In this document: positions 38,305 to 48,569 of the stretch, piece by piece
Numbering within the stretch: the first letter of the stretch is position 1
Layout: each line of letters begins with the position of its first letter
Source of the DNA: Chrysomallon squamiferum
Taxonomy: Eukaryota > Mollusca > Gastropoda > Neomphalida > Peltospiridae
DNA: 52,500 nucleotides
Direction: 5' to 3'
Assembly (NCBI GenBank): GCA_012295275.1
Contig: CM022679.1
Span: 21,086,610-21,139,109, forward strand
Program-made: the position numbers and the translations under genes
The notes under the pieces: generated by a model
Databases searched by the model: none
What the model was told of the DNA's origin: nothing
What the model saw: only the letters and a program-made list of their open reading frames with translations

Positions 38305-38348
38305 CTATTTCTCTCTGTGTCTCTGTGTATATATATATATATATATCA
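37950..38348. repeat. CTAT/CTGT, TA and CT repeats
   Basis: CTAT/CTGT units at 37955-38195, TA at 38208-38226, CT at 38233-38298, and TA at 38328-38346, in the E8-E9 intron. Confidence 0.9.
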
Positions 38349-38511
38349 ATTTATCACCAATCAAAAATACATTTTCAAAAATGAGTAAATAATAAAATTT
38401 TGTTAACTATAAACTAAACTCATGATTCTGAACTCCAGACTGAAGCATACACCTAGAGTTAACACTCAGGGTATACACACCTGTAATTAAAGTCATTGTT
38501 TGTTTTACCAG

Positions 38512-38598
38512 GGTGAGGTGCTGCAGCAGGTGCCAGGCAGGTGTTGTAAACAGTGTGTCACACCTGTACGATGTCACTTTGAAGAAAACACTTACCAG
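38512..38598 (+). CDS. FRAS1: FRAS1 exon E9: end of VWC5, start of VWC6
   Basis: Twenty-nine codons, phase 0 to 0, acceptor gttttaccag and donor CAG|gttagt. GEVLQQVPGRCCKQCVTP is the VWC tail; VRCHFEENTYQ is the head of VWC6. It has the same tail-plus-head exon design as E2 and E5. Confidence 0.92.
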
Positions 38599-38639
38599 GT
38601 TAGTCATATTGTATACACACCCCCTCACAAAACTGTCAC

Positions 38640-39575
38640 AGTGCTAACATTTCTCAAGTAATAAAGTCACTGTCACTAATGTTTAACACATATATAAAAT
38701 TCACTGTCACTAAAGTCTATCACATTATAAATCACTGTCACTAATGCTTATCAAATAATCCATTCACTAATGTTTGTCACATTATAAAATCACTGTCACT
38801 AATGTTAGTCACATTATGAAGTCACTGTCACTCATTTTTCTCATGCTATGAAGTCACTGTCACTAATGGTTGTCACAATATTAAGTCACTGTCACTAATG
38901 TTTGACACATTATGAAGTCACCATCACTAATGTTTGTCTCATTATGAAGTCACTGTCATTAATACTTGTCTCACTATGAAGTCACTGTCACTAATGCTTG
39001 TTACATTATAAAATCACTGTCACTAATTTCTCTCATTATGAAGTCACTGTCACTAATATTTGTCACATTATAAAATCAATGAAACTAATGTTTCTTGTTA
39101 TGAAGTCACTGTCATTAATGTTTGTCTCATTATGAAGTCACTGTCACTAATGCTTGTCACATTATGAAAAATCACTGTCACTAACATGTCTCATATTATG
39201 AAAAACACTGTCACTAATGTTTAAAATATTATGAAGTCAGGGTAACCATGATTAATCACATATTAATATTTAACATACAGTAAATGTCACTTATGCTTGT
39301 CACTAGTGATTGTCATTAATTCCTGTCACTAATGCCTGTCGCTAGTGATGGTCATTAATTCCTGTCACTAATGCCTGTCACTAGTGATTGTCATTAATTC
39401 CTGTCACTAATGTTTGTCACTAATGCCTGTCACTAGTGATGGTCATTAATTCCTGTCACTAATGCCTGTCACTAGTGATTGTCATTAATTCCTGTCACTA
39501 ATAATTGTTACTAATACCTGTCACTAGCATTTGCCACTAATGCCTGTCACTAGTGATTGTCACTAATGCTGTCAC
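38640..39575. repeat. Minisatellite rich in GTCACTAATG, ends at the E10 acceptor
   Basis: About 930 bp of variable units (about 33-40 bp) with TTATGAAGTCACTGTCACTA and ATGTTTGTCACA. At 39300-39570 the form changes to ATGCCTGTCACTAGTGATTG units. The last unit runs into GTCACTATTGCAG, the E10 acceptor. Confidence 0.9.
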
Positions 39576-39583
39576 TATTGCAG

Positions 39584-39731
39584 GAAGGAGACACGTGGCA
39601 CCCTGACGCATGTTCTGTGTGCAGCTGTGAGGAGGGAAGGACTGTCTGCTATCACAGAACCTGTCCCCTGTGTCCTCGCGGAACTCAGCACTCAGTGACT
39701 GCAGCTCAGTGCTGTGGAAAGTGTGTTCAGG
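39584..39731 (+). CDS. FRAS1: FRAS1 exon E10: rest of VWC6
   Basis: Acceptor actattgcag, donor G|gtatgt, phase 0 in and 1 out. EGDTWHPDACSVCSCEE, then TVCYHRTCPLC and QCCGKCVQ form a complete VWC remainder. The CPLCPRGT segment fits the CPPCPVGT-type end of vertebrate FRAS1 VWC6. A minisatellite rich in GTCACTAATG fills the upstream intron and reaches within about 10 bp of the acceptor. A long TG repeat begins about 20 bp after the donor. Confidence 0.93.
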
Positions 39732-39749
39732 GTATGTACACCTTTGATC

Positions 39750-39996
39750 TGTGTGTGTGTGTGTGTGTGTGTCTGTTTGTGTGTGTGTGTGTATGTGTGT
39801 GTCTGTGTGTGTGTGTCAGTGTGTGTGTGTGTTGAGTTTGTTAGTGTGTGTGTGTGTGGGTATGTATGTGTGTATGTGTGTGTGTGTGTGTGTTTGTCAG
39901 TGTGTGTGTGTGTGAGTTTGTCAGTGTGTGTGTGTCAGTGTGTCTGTGTTTGTATGTATGTATGTGTGTATGTGTGTGTGTGTGTGTGTATGTGTG

Positions 39997-40029
<33 letters not shown>

Positions 40030-40150
40030 ATGTGTGTATGTGTGTGTGTGTGTGTGTGTGTTGTTTGTCAGTGTGTCTGCATATGTATTGGTATGTATAT
40101 ATGTGTATATGTGTGTATTTATGTATGTATGTGTGTGTGTGTGTGTTTAA
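39750..40150. repeat. GT repeat with TATG and TCAG interruptions
   Basis: Begins about 20 bp after the E10 donor. It creates Cys/Val-rich open frames that join E10 in frame, which should not be read as protein. Confidence 0.9.
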
Positions 40151-40215
40151 AGAACGCTATCTCTCACACTCTTGTATTCTAATAATGAATATTAATTTTT
40201 TTATGTATAACACTG

Positions 40216-40632
40216 TCAGAAATGATTATTTATTCATTTGTTTATTTGTTTATTTTGTTATTTATTTATTTATTTATTTATTTGTTTGTTTGTTTATTTG
40301 TTTGTTTGTTTGTGTATTTACTTATTTATTATTTATTTATTTGTTTGTTTGTTTGTTTATTTGTTTGTTTAATATTTATTTAATTTTGTTTGTTTGTTTA
40401 TTTGTTTATTTATTTATTTGTTTGTTTATTTGTTTATTTATTTATTTGTTTGTTTTGTTTGTTTATTTATTTATTTATTTATCTGTTTGTTTGTTTGTTT
40501 ATTTATTTATTTGTTTGTTTTGTTTGTTTATTTGTTTGTTTATTTATTTATTTATTTGTTTTGTTTGTTTGTTTGTTTATTTGTTTATTTGTTTGTTTGT
40601 TTATCTGTTTGTTTATTTGTTTGTTTGTTTAT
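40216..40632. repeat. TTTG/TTTA repeat up to the E11 acceptor
   Basis: About 400 bp of TTTG and TTTA tetranucleotides, with only ATGTGTGTACAG between the array and the exon. Confidence 0.92.
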
Positions 40633-40642
40633 GTGTGTACAG

Positions 40643-40792
40643 CTCAGTGTTCCTCGGCCTGCAGTGAATGTCTGGCTACAAATGCAAGTCACTGTGTGCG
40701 GTGTAAAGAGTTTGGCAAACTCACACAACATGGCCGATGTGTGGATCACTGTGACAACAGCTTTTATCCAACACGAGAAAACACCTGTGAAG
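40643..40792 (+). CDS. FRAS1: FRAS1 exon E11: furin-like repeat 1
   Basis: Acceptor tgtgtacag, donor G|gtaatc, phase 1 to 1. AQCSSACSECLATNASHC, VRC, GRCVDHCDNSFYPTRENTC is the cysteine pattern of a furin-like repeat. NAS is a possible N-glycosylation site. The upstream intron end is a 400-bp TTTG/TTTA array in place of an ordinary polypyrimidine tract. Confidence 0.93.
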
Positions 40793-41208
40793 GTAATCTT
40801 AATAAGACCTAAAATACTCTTAATTAATTCTGTTATTACTAAACATGGGTTATCTTTTTTAATACATTATTGTTTATTTTTTTAATCATAACAGATATTT
40901 TTCAAAACATTTTAGTTCATTAAATCTGATATAATATTGTCTTTTTAAATATATATATATATATATTATATATATATAAACATATAAGTACTACAATACT
41001 TTTTAAACTACTTTTATTAAATTAATTCTGTTAATAGAAAAAATATGTTGTCATTTTAAATAAATTAATATATATATATTTTTTAATTATTGAATTTCTA
41101 TACAACAAAATATAACCAAATCTTTCAGAGGAGCAACAGCAAATAACCATAGAGATATGGTACTGTTTATTATATATTCAGTTGTTTTATATTTTCTGTA
41201 TTCAACAG
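40793..41208. other. E11-E12 intron
   Basis: AT-rich with TA runs at 40951-40978 and 41070-41080. Nothing else seen. Confidence 0.6.
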
Positions 41209-41348
41209 CCTGTCACAAGTTCTGTCAGAGTTGTGTAGACAAGTCTCCATTTCACTGCTTGACGTGTAAACCAGGGTATTTGTGGAAGGAGGGTTGTGTG
41301 TCCGACAGTGTGGACAAGGCTACTTTCTCAGGAATGGACAATGTCAAG
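41209..41348 (+). CDS. FRAS1: FRAS1 exon E12: furin-like repeat 2, frameshifted near 41301
   Basis: Acceptor ttcaacagCC, donor CAAG|gtgcat. The start ACHKFCQSCVDKSPFHC with LTCKPGYLWKEGCVS is a good furin-like repeat. After VS the expected cysteine and glycines appear only in the next frame (QCGQGYFLRNGQCQ). One missing base around tccga at 41301-41304 explains this and also turns the out-phase from 0 to 1, as in every other furin exon. As written, the frame runs to a stop inside E13. Confidence 0.9.
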
Positions 41349-41549
41349 GTGCATTTTAATAAAAAAAACATTATTTTCATCATTAATATTTGAAATAAAA
41401 AGACCAATATAAAACTTAAAGTTTTATGGGTTAAAGGTATGTTATTGATGGATGAATATACTTTAATTTTTTAAAGATTTTTTGATATGTAAGATGATAA
41501 AGAGTTACAGTCTAAACATTTTTTGTCTCTTTCTCTTTTTTTATAAACC

Positions 41550-41550
<1 letters not shown>

Positions 41551-41639
<89 letters not shown>

Positions 41640-41728
41640 CACACACACACACACAGACAGACACACACACACACACACAGAGACACACACACAGACACAC
41701 ACAGAGACACACACACACACATACAGAT

Positions 41729-41767
<39 letters not shown>

Positions 41768-41810
41768 ACACACACAGTCACACACAGATAGGTACACAGA
41801 CACTCAGACA
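41551..41810. repeat. CA repeat with CAGTCA/CAGACA interruptions
   Basis: About 250 bp in the E12-E13 intron. Confidence 0.92.
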
Positions 41811-41844
41811 GAGCAGTTATTTATGTTTTATTTGTTTCTTGCAG

Positions 41845-41988
41845 CTTGTCATCCATCTTGTAGTTCTTGCTCAGGGCCAGGCCAAACTCAGTGTGTGTCA
41901 TGTTCATACTCCGCCCAGCTCCTGCACCAGGGCAGGTGTGTCGATTCCTGTGGGGCGAGGTTCTACGTAAAGTCCAAACAGTGTTTTG
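41845..41988 (+). CDS. FRAS1: FRAS1 exon E13: furin-like repeat 3
   Basis: Acceptor tttcttgcag, donor G|gtaagt, phase 1 to 1. The protein has ACHPSCSSCSGPGQTQC, VSC, GRCVDSCGARFYVKSKQC. The CHPSC-x2-C-x-GP-x5-C opening is the typical FRAS1 and PCSK furin-like repeat signature. A 250-bp CA repeat ends about 30 bp before the acceptor. Confidence 0.94.
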
Positions 41989-42534
41989 GTAAGTGAAAAT
42001 AACTATAGTCAGGTCCTGTTCGTTTTTCTATAGTAAAAACAATGTTTTGGTTATTGGATTTCATGTGATTTTTTTTTTTGGGGGGCTAGTCTTGTTTTTT
42101 GGTTGTCTTATTTAATTGTTTTTTTATTTTTAATTTTTAAACAAAGAAAATGTTTTGGTAACTGAATTCTGGAACATTAGTCATATATTTTATTTGTGTT
42201 TTCAAAACCTGTGTGTTTGTTTTGTGTCTGTGATTACATGTGTAAGTGTGTATTTTTGTGTATATCTGTGGTTATAGAAACCACAGTATTTTACATATCT
42301 CTTTTATATATACAATACATAAATTTATTTAATTCTGTTTTAAAAAATTTCAATATATAAATATTATTTGCCAATGATAAGTTACGAAAATATAATCTAC
42401 ATTTAACTGTATCAAAATTTATAATTTATTTTAACATTAAAAACCTTTCATAATTAGGTAATGTGTGTTATATTATGTAATTTTATTAAACTGGATGATT
42501 TAAGTGCTGATGTTTTATGTTAATTCTTACTCAG

Positions 42535-42673
42535 CCTGTCCAGCTCTGTGCAGAACCTGTCCAGCCAGACAGTGAGAGGTGCACAACATGTCACTCCAGC
42601 TCTGTCTTCTTCAGCGGCAACTGTCTCAACACCTGTCCTCTGGGCTTTTACAGTCTCCATGCTACCTGCACAG
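42535..42673 (+). CDS. FRAS1: FRAS1 exon E14: furin-like repeat 4, frameshifted near 42561
   Basis: Acceptor cttactcag, donor G|gtgagt. In the expected frame it reads ACPALCRTCPARQ and stops at TGA 42573-42575. The following frame gives QPDSERCTTC, then SGNCLNTCPLGFYSLHATC, the rest of a furin-like repeat ending in phase 1. One extra base in TGTCCAGCC (42558-42566) accounts for both the stop and the exon length of 139, one more than a multiple of three. Confidence 0.9.
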
Positions 42674-44480
42674 GTGAGTTGTCACAGGTGTTTTTTGTCA
42701 TAAAACAAATTAAAAAAATTATAATTTTTGAATTTGGTTTCAGTAAAATGTTTGTGGGTTTTTTAATACAAGAAATAGGTTGCAAAAAAGAAAAGGTTAT
42801 TTCTAAAAATTAATTTCAGTAAAAAAATTTTGTCTATATATCTACTAAATATTTGCTATAAATAAAAAAAAAAATTAAAAAAGGAAATAAAAAGTAAAAA
42901 GTAAAATATATGTTTCTATTCAAATATTTACAAAAATTTTATGTTTATATAAATAAATCAAATGAAATCCTTAATCTTCTTCCTTTGAACTATAGCAGAA
43001 AAACAATATGGGTGTTTGTTTTTGTTTGTCTTATTTTAAAAAGAATGCTTAAACCTCTTGCATGGAAAAAAAAAAAAAAAAAACAAATCCCCCCCAAAAC
43101 ACCAACAAACAAACGTTAATTTTATTAAGCATTTTAAAACAACATTAAAAAATAATTAAGAGAAAAAAGAAAAGTAAGCAAAATGCTGACAAAGAAAAAG
43201 AAGAAGAAGAAGAAGAAGAAGCTATTAACCAGCATGTTAACAATATCTGTCATTAAAATTGCTGAACCTTGAACACAGAAAGTAACAGAAGCACACACTG
43301 AAAAAAAAGAGAAGAATATTCTGTTTACATTTGAGGATTTTTAAAGTCTGATGTGAGATGCAGCAGTGGAGATTTCCACAAAGGGAGTTAACCAGTGTCA
43401 TGCTGAGCAATTGAAAGTAACAATTTAAAAACAGCAAAATATTCTTTATAAATGTGTTTTTTTCCAGCTGAGAGTACAAATTGGGATGTGATAAAGATGC
43501 TGATTCAAGTTATTTATATACAGGTTTTTTTTTTTTATTATTTATGTGTGTCGTTCTCTGTTCAGTGGCTGTTGCAGATTAACTCTTCCTTTGTGAGGTG
43601 TAAATAACTCTGGGTTAGTTCAGCAGATAAAAGAGACAGACATACATGTGTTGTTTATTTACTGTGTGGAAAAGAAAAGTGAGATTTATTAACAGTGCCT
43701 GTTAGAAATATTCATTTTTTTACTTGTGATTTATATTTGAACTTTGAAATTTGAGAACATCATCCATCCTTTTTATTCATCAGTCCAACAAATTGTTTAT
43801 TAACTATAATTAAATTAAAATTAATATTTGTTATTGCTACAATGAAAGCATAATGTTCTCTCTCTGGTTTTACACTGTAATTGGACTGGAATCAGTGATA
43901 GTTTCTGAGATGTATAAGAGATGGCAGCAGTAATAATAATAATAATAATAATACTAACAACAACAACAACAACAACAATAATAATGATAATAGTAATGTC
44001 AACAATAAAATAATAATAATAATTTAAATACAATGGTTTGTCATCACTATGGGCATAACAAAATTATTTCAAAATTATCAGTTTGAATATTAACAATTTT
44101 AAAGTAATTTGTTGTTTGAATTTTTATTAACTGTAAAACAATATGGTATCAATAAAGCCTTACCTTAATCACAGTTCACAAATAATACCATTTATATCAA
44201 AATTAAAGTATTAACACATATGCACACAGGATAATATTTGTACATTATATAACACATTTCTGCAAGTAACAACAAATGACTGTTTATATTAACAAGAAGC
44301 AGTTTTGGTTTTTCCTCTGTTAACTCTTTCAGTGCTGTTGGCAGTATATCTAGACATGCTAGAAGACTGCCATTGATGAAATATCTTGACATAACACATT
44401 AATTTTATGTACAAATAGCTAACATTCCTCAAAATACCTGGTTTGGGAAGTATGTACTGTGCCAAAATTTAGAGTAATAA
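42674..44480. other. E14-E15 intron, no gene recognised
   Basis: AT-rich. An A run near 43065, AGA repeats at 43198-43219, and AAT/AAC repeats at 43928-44020. Otherwise nothing seen. Confidence 0.55.
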
Positions 44481-44499
44481 TAGGGTCAATAACTTGGCT

Positions 44500-44612
44500 T
44501 TTTCTCATTCCAACCAGGGTCTGGTTTATCAAAGAATGTGGTCTGTGCTATCCTGTCTTTAGAAAATATATATATTAAAGATACTTTGTTATTGATCAGT
44601 AGATGTAATTCA
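44500..44612 (+). repeat. SINE-like remnant
   Basis: TTCTCATTCCAACCAG, TGGTTTATCAAAGAATGTGG and TCTGTGCTATCCTGTCT follow in the same order as in a SINE-like family I recall from molluscan genomes. A degraded AAAGAT..TTG.TATTGATCAGTAG part comes next. No target-site duplication was identified. Confidence 0.6.
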
Positions 44613-44911
44613 TCAAACAGGAATAAAAGGCTTCTTTGTTCCATCATCATAACATAGCTGTAGTGTCCCATTGTTGGGTGGAAAGCCTCATCATGTTGTT
44701 TCTGCATCTTCATGACTTGCATTGTCCTCTGCCAGATGGTTCCTTTCCAGTACTTTGTCTAGTTCATCCTTCCATCATCTGTTTAAACTGTCTTCCTCTT
44801 AATAGGGTTTCAATTATTATGTACAAAATGTGTGACTGAGATCTGATAAAAGTTAATATTAAAGTGTGTGGAGGTGTAATTAAACTCAGTCGTTCTCTTT
44901 CTCACTGTCAG

Positions 44912-45055
44912 CTTGTCATCCCAGCTGTGCTTCCTGTTCTGGTTCCACTGATTCCAGTTGTCTTTCCTGTCACCATGGTTACACATTTCATCAGGGGACC
45001 TGCAGATCTTACTGCCCAGAACATCAGTACTTGACACAATCAGGAGAATGTAAAG
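44912..45055 (+). CDS. FRAS1: FRAS1 exon E15: furin-like repeat 5
   Basis: Acceptor cactgtcag, donor AAAG|gtgagt, phase 1 to 1. The product has ACHPSCASCSGSTDSSC, LSC, GTCRSYCPEHQYLTQSGEC. It is the closest in opening sequence to E13, which suggests internal duplication of furin exons. It follows a 2.2-kb intron with a SINE-like remnant. Confidence 0.94.
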
Positions 45056-45204
45056 GTGAGTTCAGGACAATTTTAGATTTTATTTAACTGTGGTTGTTAT
45101 GGAAATTCTGTAATTTTTTAACCAGTTTGTAATCTTTACTGATTTTGTAACAAATCAAGTTCAAATATATAAACATATACTTTTTCTCATGAACCTCTTT
45201 ATCC

Positions 45205-45290
45205 CTCTCTCTCTCTTAATGTCTGTTTCTCTCTCTCTCTCTCTCGCATTCTGTCTCTCTCACACACACAGACACATATACTTACACACT
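45205..45290. repeat. CT and CA microsatellites
   Basis: Short CT runs and a CA run in the E15-E16 intron. Confidence 0.8.
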
Positions 45291-45639
45291 AAAACACATA
45301 CTAAAAATGTAGACACATATACACATGTAAATAAACACATACATGAATGCAGAAGCACATATATATGTAGTCCAGCATACACTAATCCTTCATTAAAAAA
45401 ATGTCTACTGTCATACTGCAGTTATATTTTTCTTCATATTCAACTAATATGAATGAGTATGAAGAAAAATTCTGAACAAATTGGATATCCACTTTTAAAT
45501 ATTATATAATATAGCATTTTTGTTTATCTTTCTTTCTCTCACATATTTAAAATTCTTCATAGGTTTAGAGAAAAATGGGTTAGAGAAAAATGACATCAAA
45601 GATAGTTACTGAGATCTTTAAGAGATGGAAATATTAACA

Positions 45640-45656
45640 ACAATAATAATAACATC

Positions 45657-45695
<39 letters not shown>

Positions 45696-45722
45696 AATAA
45701 TAATAATAATAATAATAACAAT
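45640..45722. repeat. AAC/AAT trinucleotide repeat
   Basis: AAC run followed by an AAT run, 85 bp before E16. Confidence 0.9.
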
Positions 45723-45806
45723 GTAGAAATATTTGTTTTGAATCATTATGGGTGTTTTTTTAAAAATCGTTTCATATTATGATAATTTTTAATATTTTAT
45801 TTCCAG

Positions 45807-45959
45807 ACTGTGAAGCAGGCTGTAAGACTTGTTTTCCCAATCCAGACAGGTCTGGCTCTGTTTGTTCAGAATGTGATAACAAAAGTTTTGTACCAACTAA
45901 CGGACAGTGTAACACCCAGTGTGAACAGGGCTATTATCTCCATAGAAACATCTGCAGAG
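45807..45959 (+). CDS. FRAS1: FRAS1 exon E16: furin-like repeat 6
   Basis: Acceptor tatttccag, donor AGAG|gtaatg, phase 1 to 1. The product has DCEAGCKTCFPNPDRSGSVC, SEC, GQCNTQCEQGYYLHRNIC. The loop between the third and fourth cysteines is longer than in its neighbours, as in one of the vertebrate FRAS1 repeats. Confidence 0.93.
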
Positions 45960-46367
45960 GTAATGTGAACATAGCTACACAGGATACATATCTATTTCTA
46001 CATCTATATATCCATGATTATTTGAGTCTATAGTTATAGCTATATCTGTTTATCTGTCAGTCTGTCTTTATATCTATCTATCCATTTGAGTCTTTCTCTA
46101 TATAAAGCTTTATCTATATCTCTATATTTCTATATCTATAAATTTGTTGTTGTAGTTTTTGTGTGTTTTTTTATATATTTTTATCTTCGTTTTATATATT
46201 TTTGTTTGTTTCTTTTAATTTTCTTAAAACACGATGAGTATATTCATTAGAAAATTCCACTAAATTCAGTTTGTTACTCTATGTACATTGCTATTATATT
46301 AATATTAAAAAAATATGTAGCAGTAGAAATTGATGTTCTAAAACGTTGCTGTCGTTGTTGTTGCCAG

Positions 46368-46505
46368 GTTGTGGTGAACACTGTCAACTCTGTGAAGGTA
46401 GAGGTCGCTGTACTAGATGTTTTGACCCCTTTGTTCTGTTTGACGGTCACTGTGTCCAGTCCTGTGGTCAGCAGAGATACCTCAGTTCAGATAATGTCTG
46501 TAAAT
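46368..46505 (+). CDS. FRAS1: FRAS1 exon E17: furin-like repeat 7
   Basis: Acceptor gttgttgccag, donor AAAT|gtaagt, phase 1 to 1. The product has GCGEHCQLCEGRGRC, TRC, GHCVQSCGQQRYLSSDNVC, a compact furin-like repeat. Downstream the intron is a run of GATA- and GACA-rich sequence. Confidence 0.93.
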
Positions 46506-46654
46506 GTAAGTTGTGTGTGTAATGGTGGAAGAGATGAGAAAACATGATCTTGTCTCTATATCTGTACTCAAACACATGAATACCAATAATGAAAAGGTGT
46601 TAAAAATAAGAAAGATAGTAGGTGTAATTTAACTGAAGATAAGAGAAATAGCAC

Positions 46655-47050
46655 AAAGAAGAGAGAAGAGACACATATAGAGTTAAATAGACAAAGACAG
46701 ATAGAAAAATAGATTGACACATCAGTAGAGAGGTAGACAGACAGACAGACTGTTAGATAAACTGTTAGAGATAGGTAGAAAGAAAAATAGATAGAGAGAG
46801 TTTAACAGATAGTTAGACAGATAGGCAGAGAACCTGACAGACTGATAACTAGATAGATAACCCAATCCACTGATGGATAGGTAGATAGATATTGGTAAAA
46901 AGCAGATGAATAGATAAAAATAACCTTAGAGAGATACATAGATAGATATATAAGTAGATAGATAGATGGTCAAATATATAAAGATAAAGAGATAGACAGG
47001 CAGACATACAGAGTTACAGAAGGAGAAAAAGACAGTGACTGAGAGATTTG
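46655..47050. repeat. Degenerate GATA/GACA repeat
   Basis: About 400 bp of AGATAGAT/AGACAGAC text in the E17-E18 intron. Confidence 0.82.
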
Positions 47051-47260
47051 GAACAGGAGAAAACATTAATATGAAAATAAAGTAAGAAAGCTGAACAGAC
47101 AGAAAGATCTGTAGAAAGAGAAAGATAAATAAAAATCAAGCAGCATGTAACTTACCTCTACAAAAACACAAATAGTCATGTCTCATTTCCCCATTCCAGA
47201 TTTTAAAATAAGCTGAGTTGTATGTATGTCTAACACTTGTAACTGTTTGTGTTTGTGCAG

Positions 47261-47398
47261 TCTGTGGTAGACACTGTCTGCAGTGTACAGAGGAGCAGTG
47301 TCTGATGTGTGACAGCAGAACTTTCCTCAAACACAGGTCTTGTCTCTCTCGGTGTGGAGATGGGTTCATTAGTGATGAGAAAACCAGAACTTGTCAAG
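47261..47398 (+). CDS. FRAS1: FRAS1 exon E18: furin-like repeat 8 (last)
   Basis: Acceptor gtttgtgcag, donor CAAG|gtaatt, phase 1 to 1. The product has FCGRHCLQCTEEQC, LMC, RSCLSRCGDGFISDEKTRTC. It is directly followed by the first CSPG exon, so it is the end of the cysteine-rich region, as in vertebrate FRAS1 where the last furin repeat precedes the CSPG array. Confidence 0.93.
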
Positions 47399-47671
47399 GT
47401 AATTTTAAACCTTGTTGTTAATTCATTGCAGCTACTAGTGATAATTGACATTCTGGAACACTTTGAGAAACATTAGATTTAAACTTTTATAACTGTTAAA
47501 AAAATGTCCTTTTCATTTTTAATTTAAGATCTGAAATTATATATTGTTGCTCTCCTAAATCATCATTCAAGATGATGTTTTCCGTAATTTTTAACTTTAT
47601 TTTTTTTAAATGTTTTCCCAAAACTATAAACAGTCTATATAAATCTCTTTTTTTTTTTTTTTTTTTTTCAG

Positions 47672-47947
47672 AGAATATTTATCCTCCAGTGCTTAAAATC
47701 TCTGGAATGGTAATCATCAAGGAGGGTTCCATGGTTACCATTCCAGCAGAGATTATGTACCTACAGGACTCAGACACTGCCCTGGACAGACTGCGGCTGA
47801 TCGTGAGGCGAGCTCCGACCACTGGTCATCTGGTGAAAGCCTTGCACGGACGAGACCAGGTGTTAGTGCAGGACAGTCACCTCACCCTGGACGATGTGCA
47901 GAAAGGAAAAGTGAGATTTGTACACAGCCAGCGTGGTTTAAACAGAG
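47672..47947 (+). CDS. FRAS1: FRAS1 exon E19: first CSPG repeat, GC-AG donor
   Basis: Acceptor after a long T run (ttttcag), phase 1 in and 1 out. The product starts ENIYPPVLKISGMVIIKEGS and continues through LDRLRLIVRRAPTTGHLV, LTLDDVQKGKVRFVHSQ to GLNR. The P-x-L opening, the P-x-x-G-x-L core and the (D)DV-x-x-x-K-V-R-F-V-H segment are classic CSPG/NG2 repeat features. The donor is AGAG|gcaagt: no GT site keeps the frame, while this GC donor joins to E20 as Asp-Lys-Val in the right phase. Confidence 0.93.
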
Positions 47948-48115
47948 GCAAGTGTTTCATATCTGTTTTAATTACACATATCTTAATTAGCTTTTAACAT
48001 CATCTCAACATAATGTTGTTATTAATGGTTATCAGATGTTTCTTATACATAGAGTAATAAAATTTCTAAAGATTCCAAAACAATTATAACCAGTTTTAAT
48101 AATTAAAACATAGTT

Positions 48116-48262
48116 TACATATATACATACATACATACATACATACACATATATTTACATTCATACATACATACATTCATACATATATACATAACTACAG
48201 TGCATATATACATACACATACATACATATGCAAATATACAGATATACATTACACACATAAAT
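48116..48262. repeat. CATA-rich repeat
   Basis: ATACATAC units in the E19-E20 intron. Confidence 0.85.
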
Positions 48263-48569
48263 ACTTATATATATAGTAAAAAATTTAAAATTTTTGCTTA
48301 ATCTACATAGTGATTTTAAATAATATAACAATTACAATATTAACTCTAGAAATGTCTCTTACTGTGAGTTCATCACTTCACATAAATATATTTTAAAAAT
48401 GCATATTCCACTGAATCAGTTAGTGAAAAGTTTACATTTGGCAGGATTTTATATCTAATTCAATCAATTAGTGGCATCTTGTTGGCTTGAAAATCAACTC
48501 ACACAACACTTGTAGGGTTAAAAACAGGATTCTGCTGCATTAAAATAAATGTCTCTGTGTTGATTGCAG

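Noticed and set aside
39714-40667. 317-codon open frame that continues from E10 to E11
   Set aside because: It reads through GT and TTTG/TTTA repeats. It is not in the E10 frame, and a good donor at 39732 and acceptor at 40642 join E10 and E11 in phase 1.
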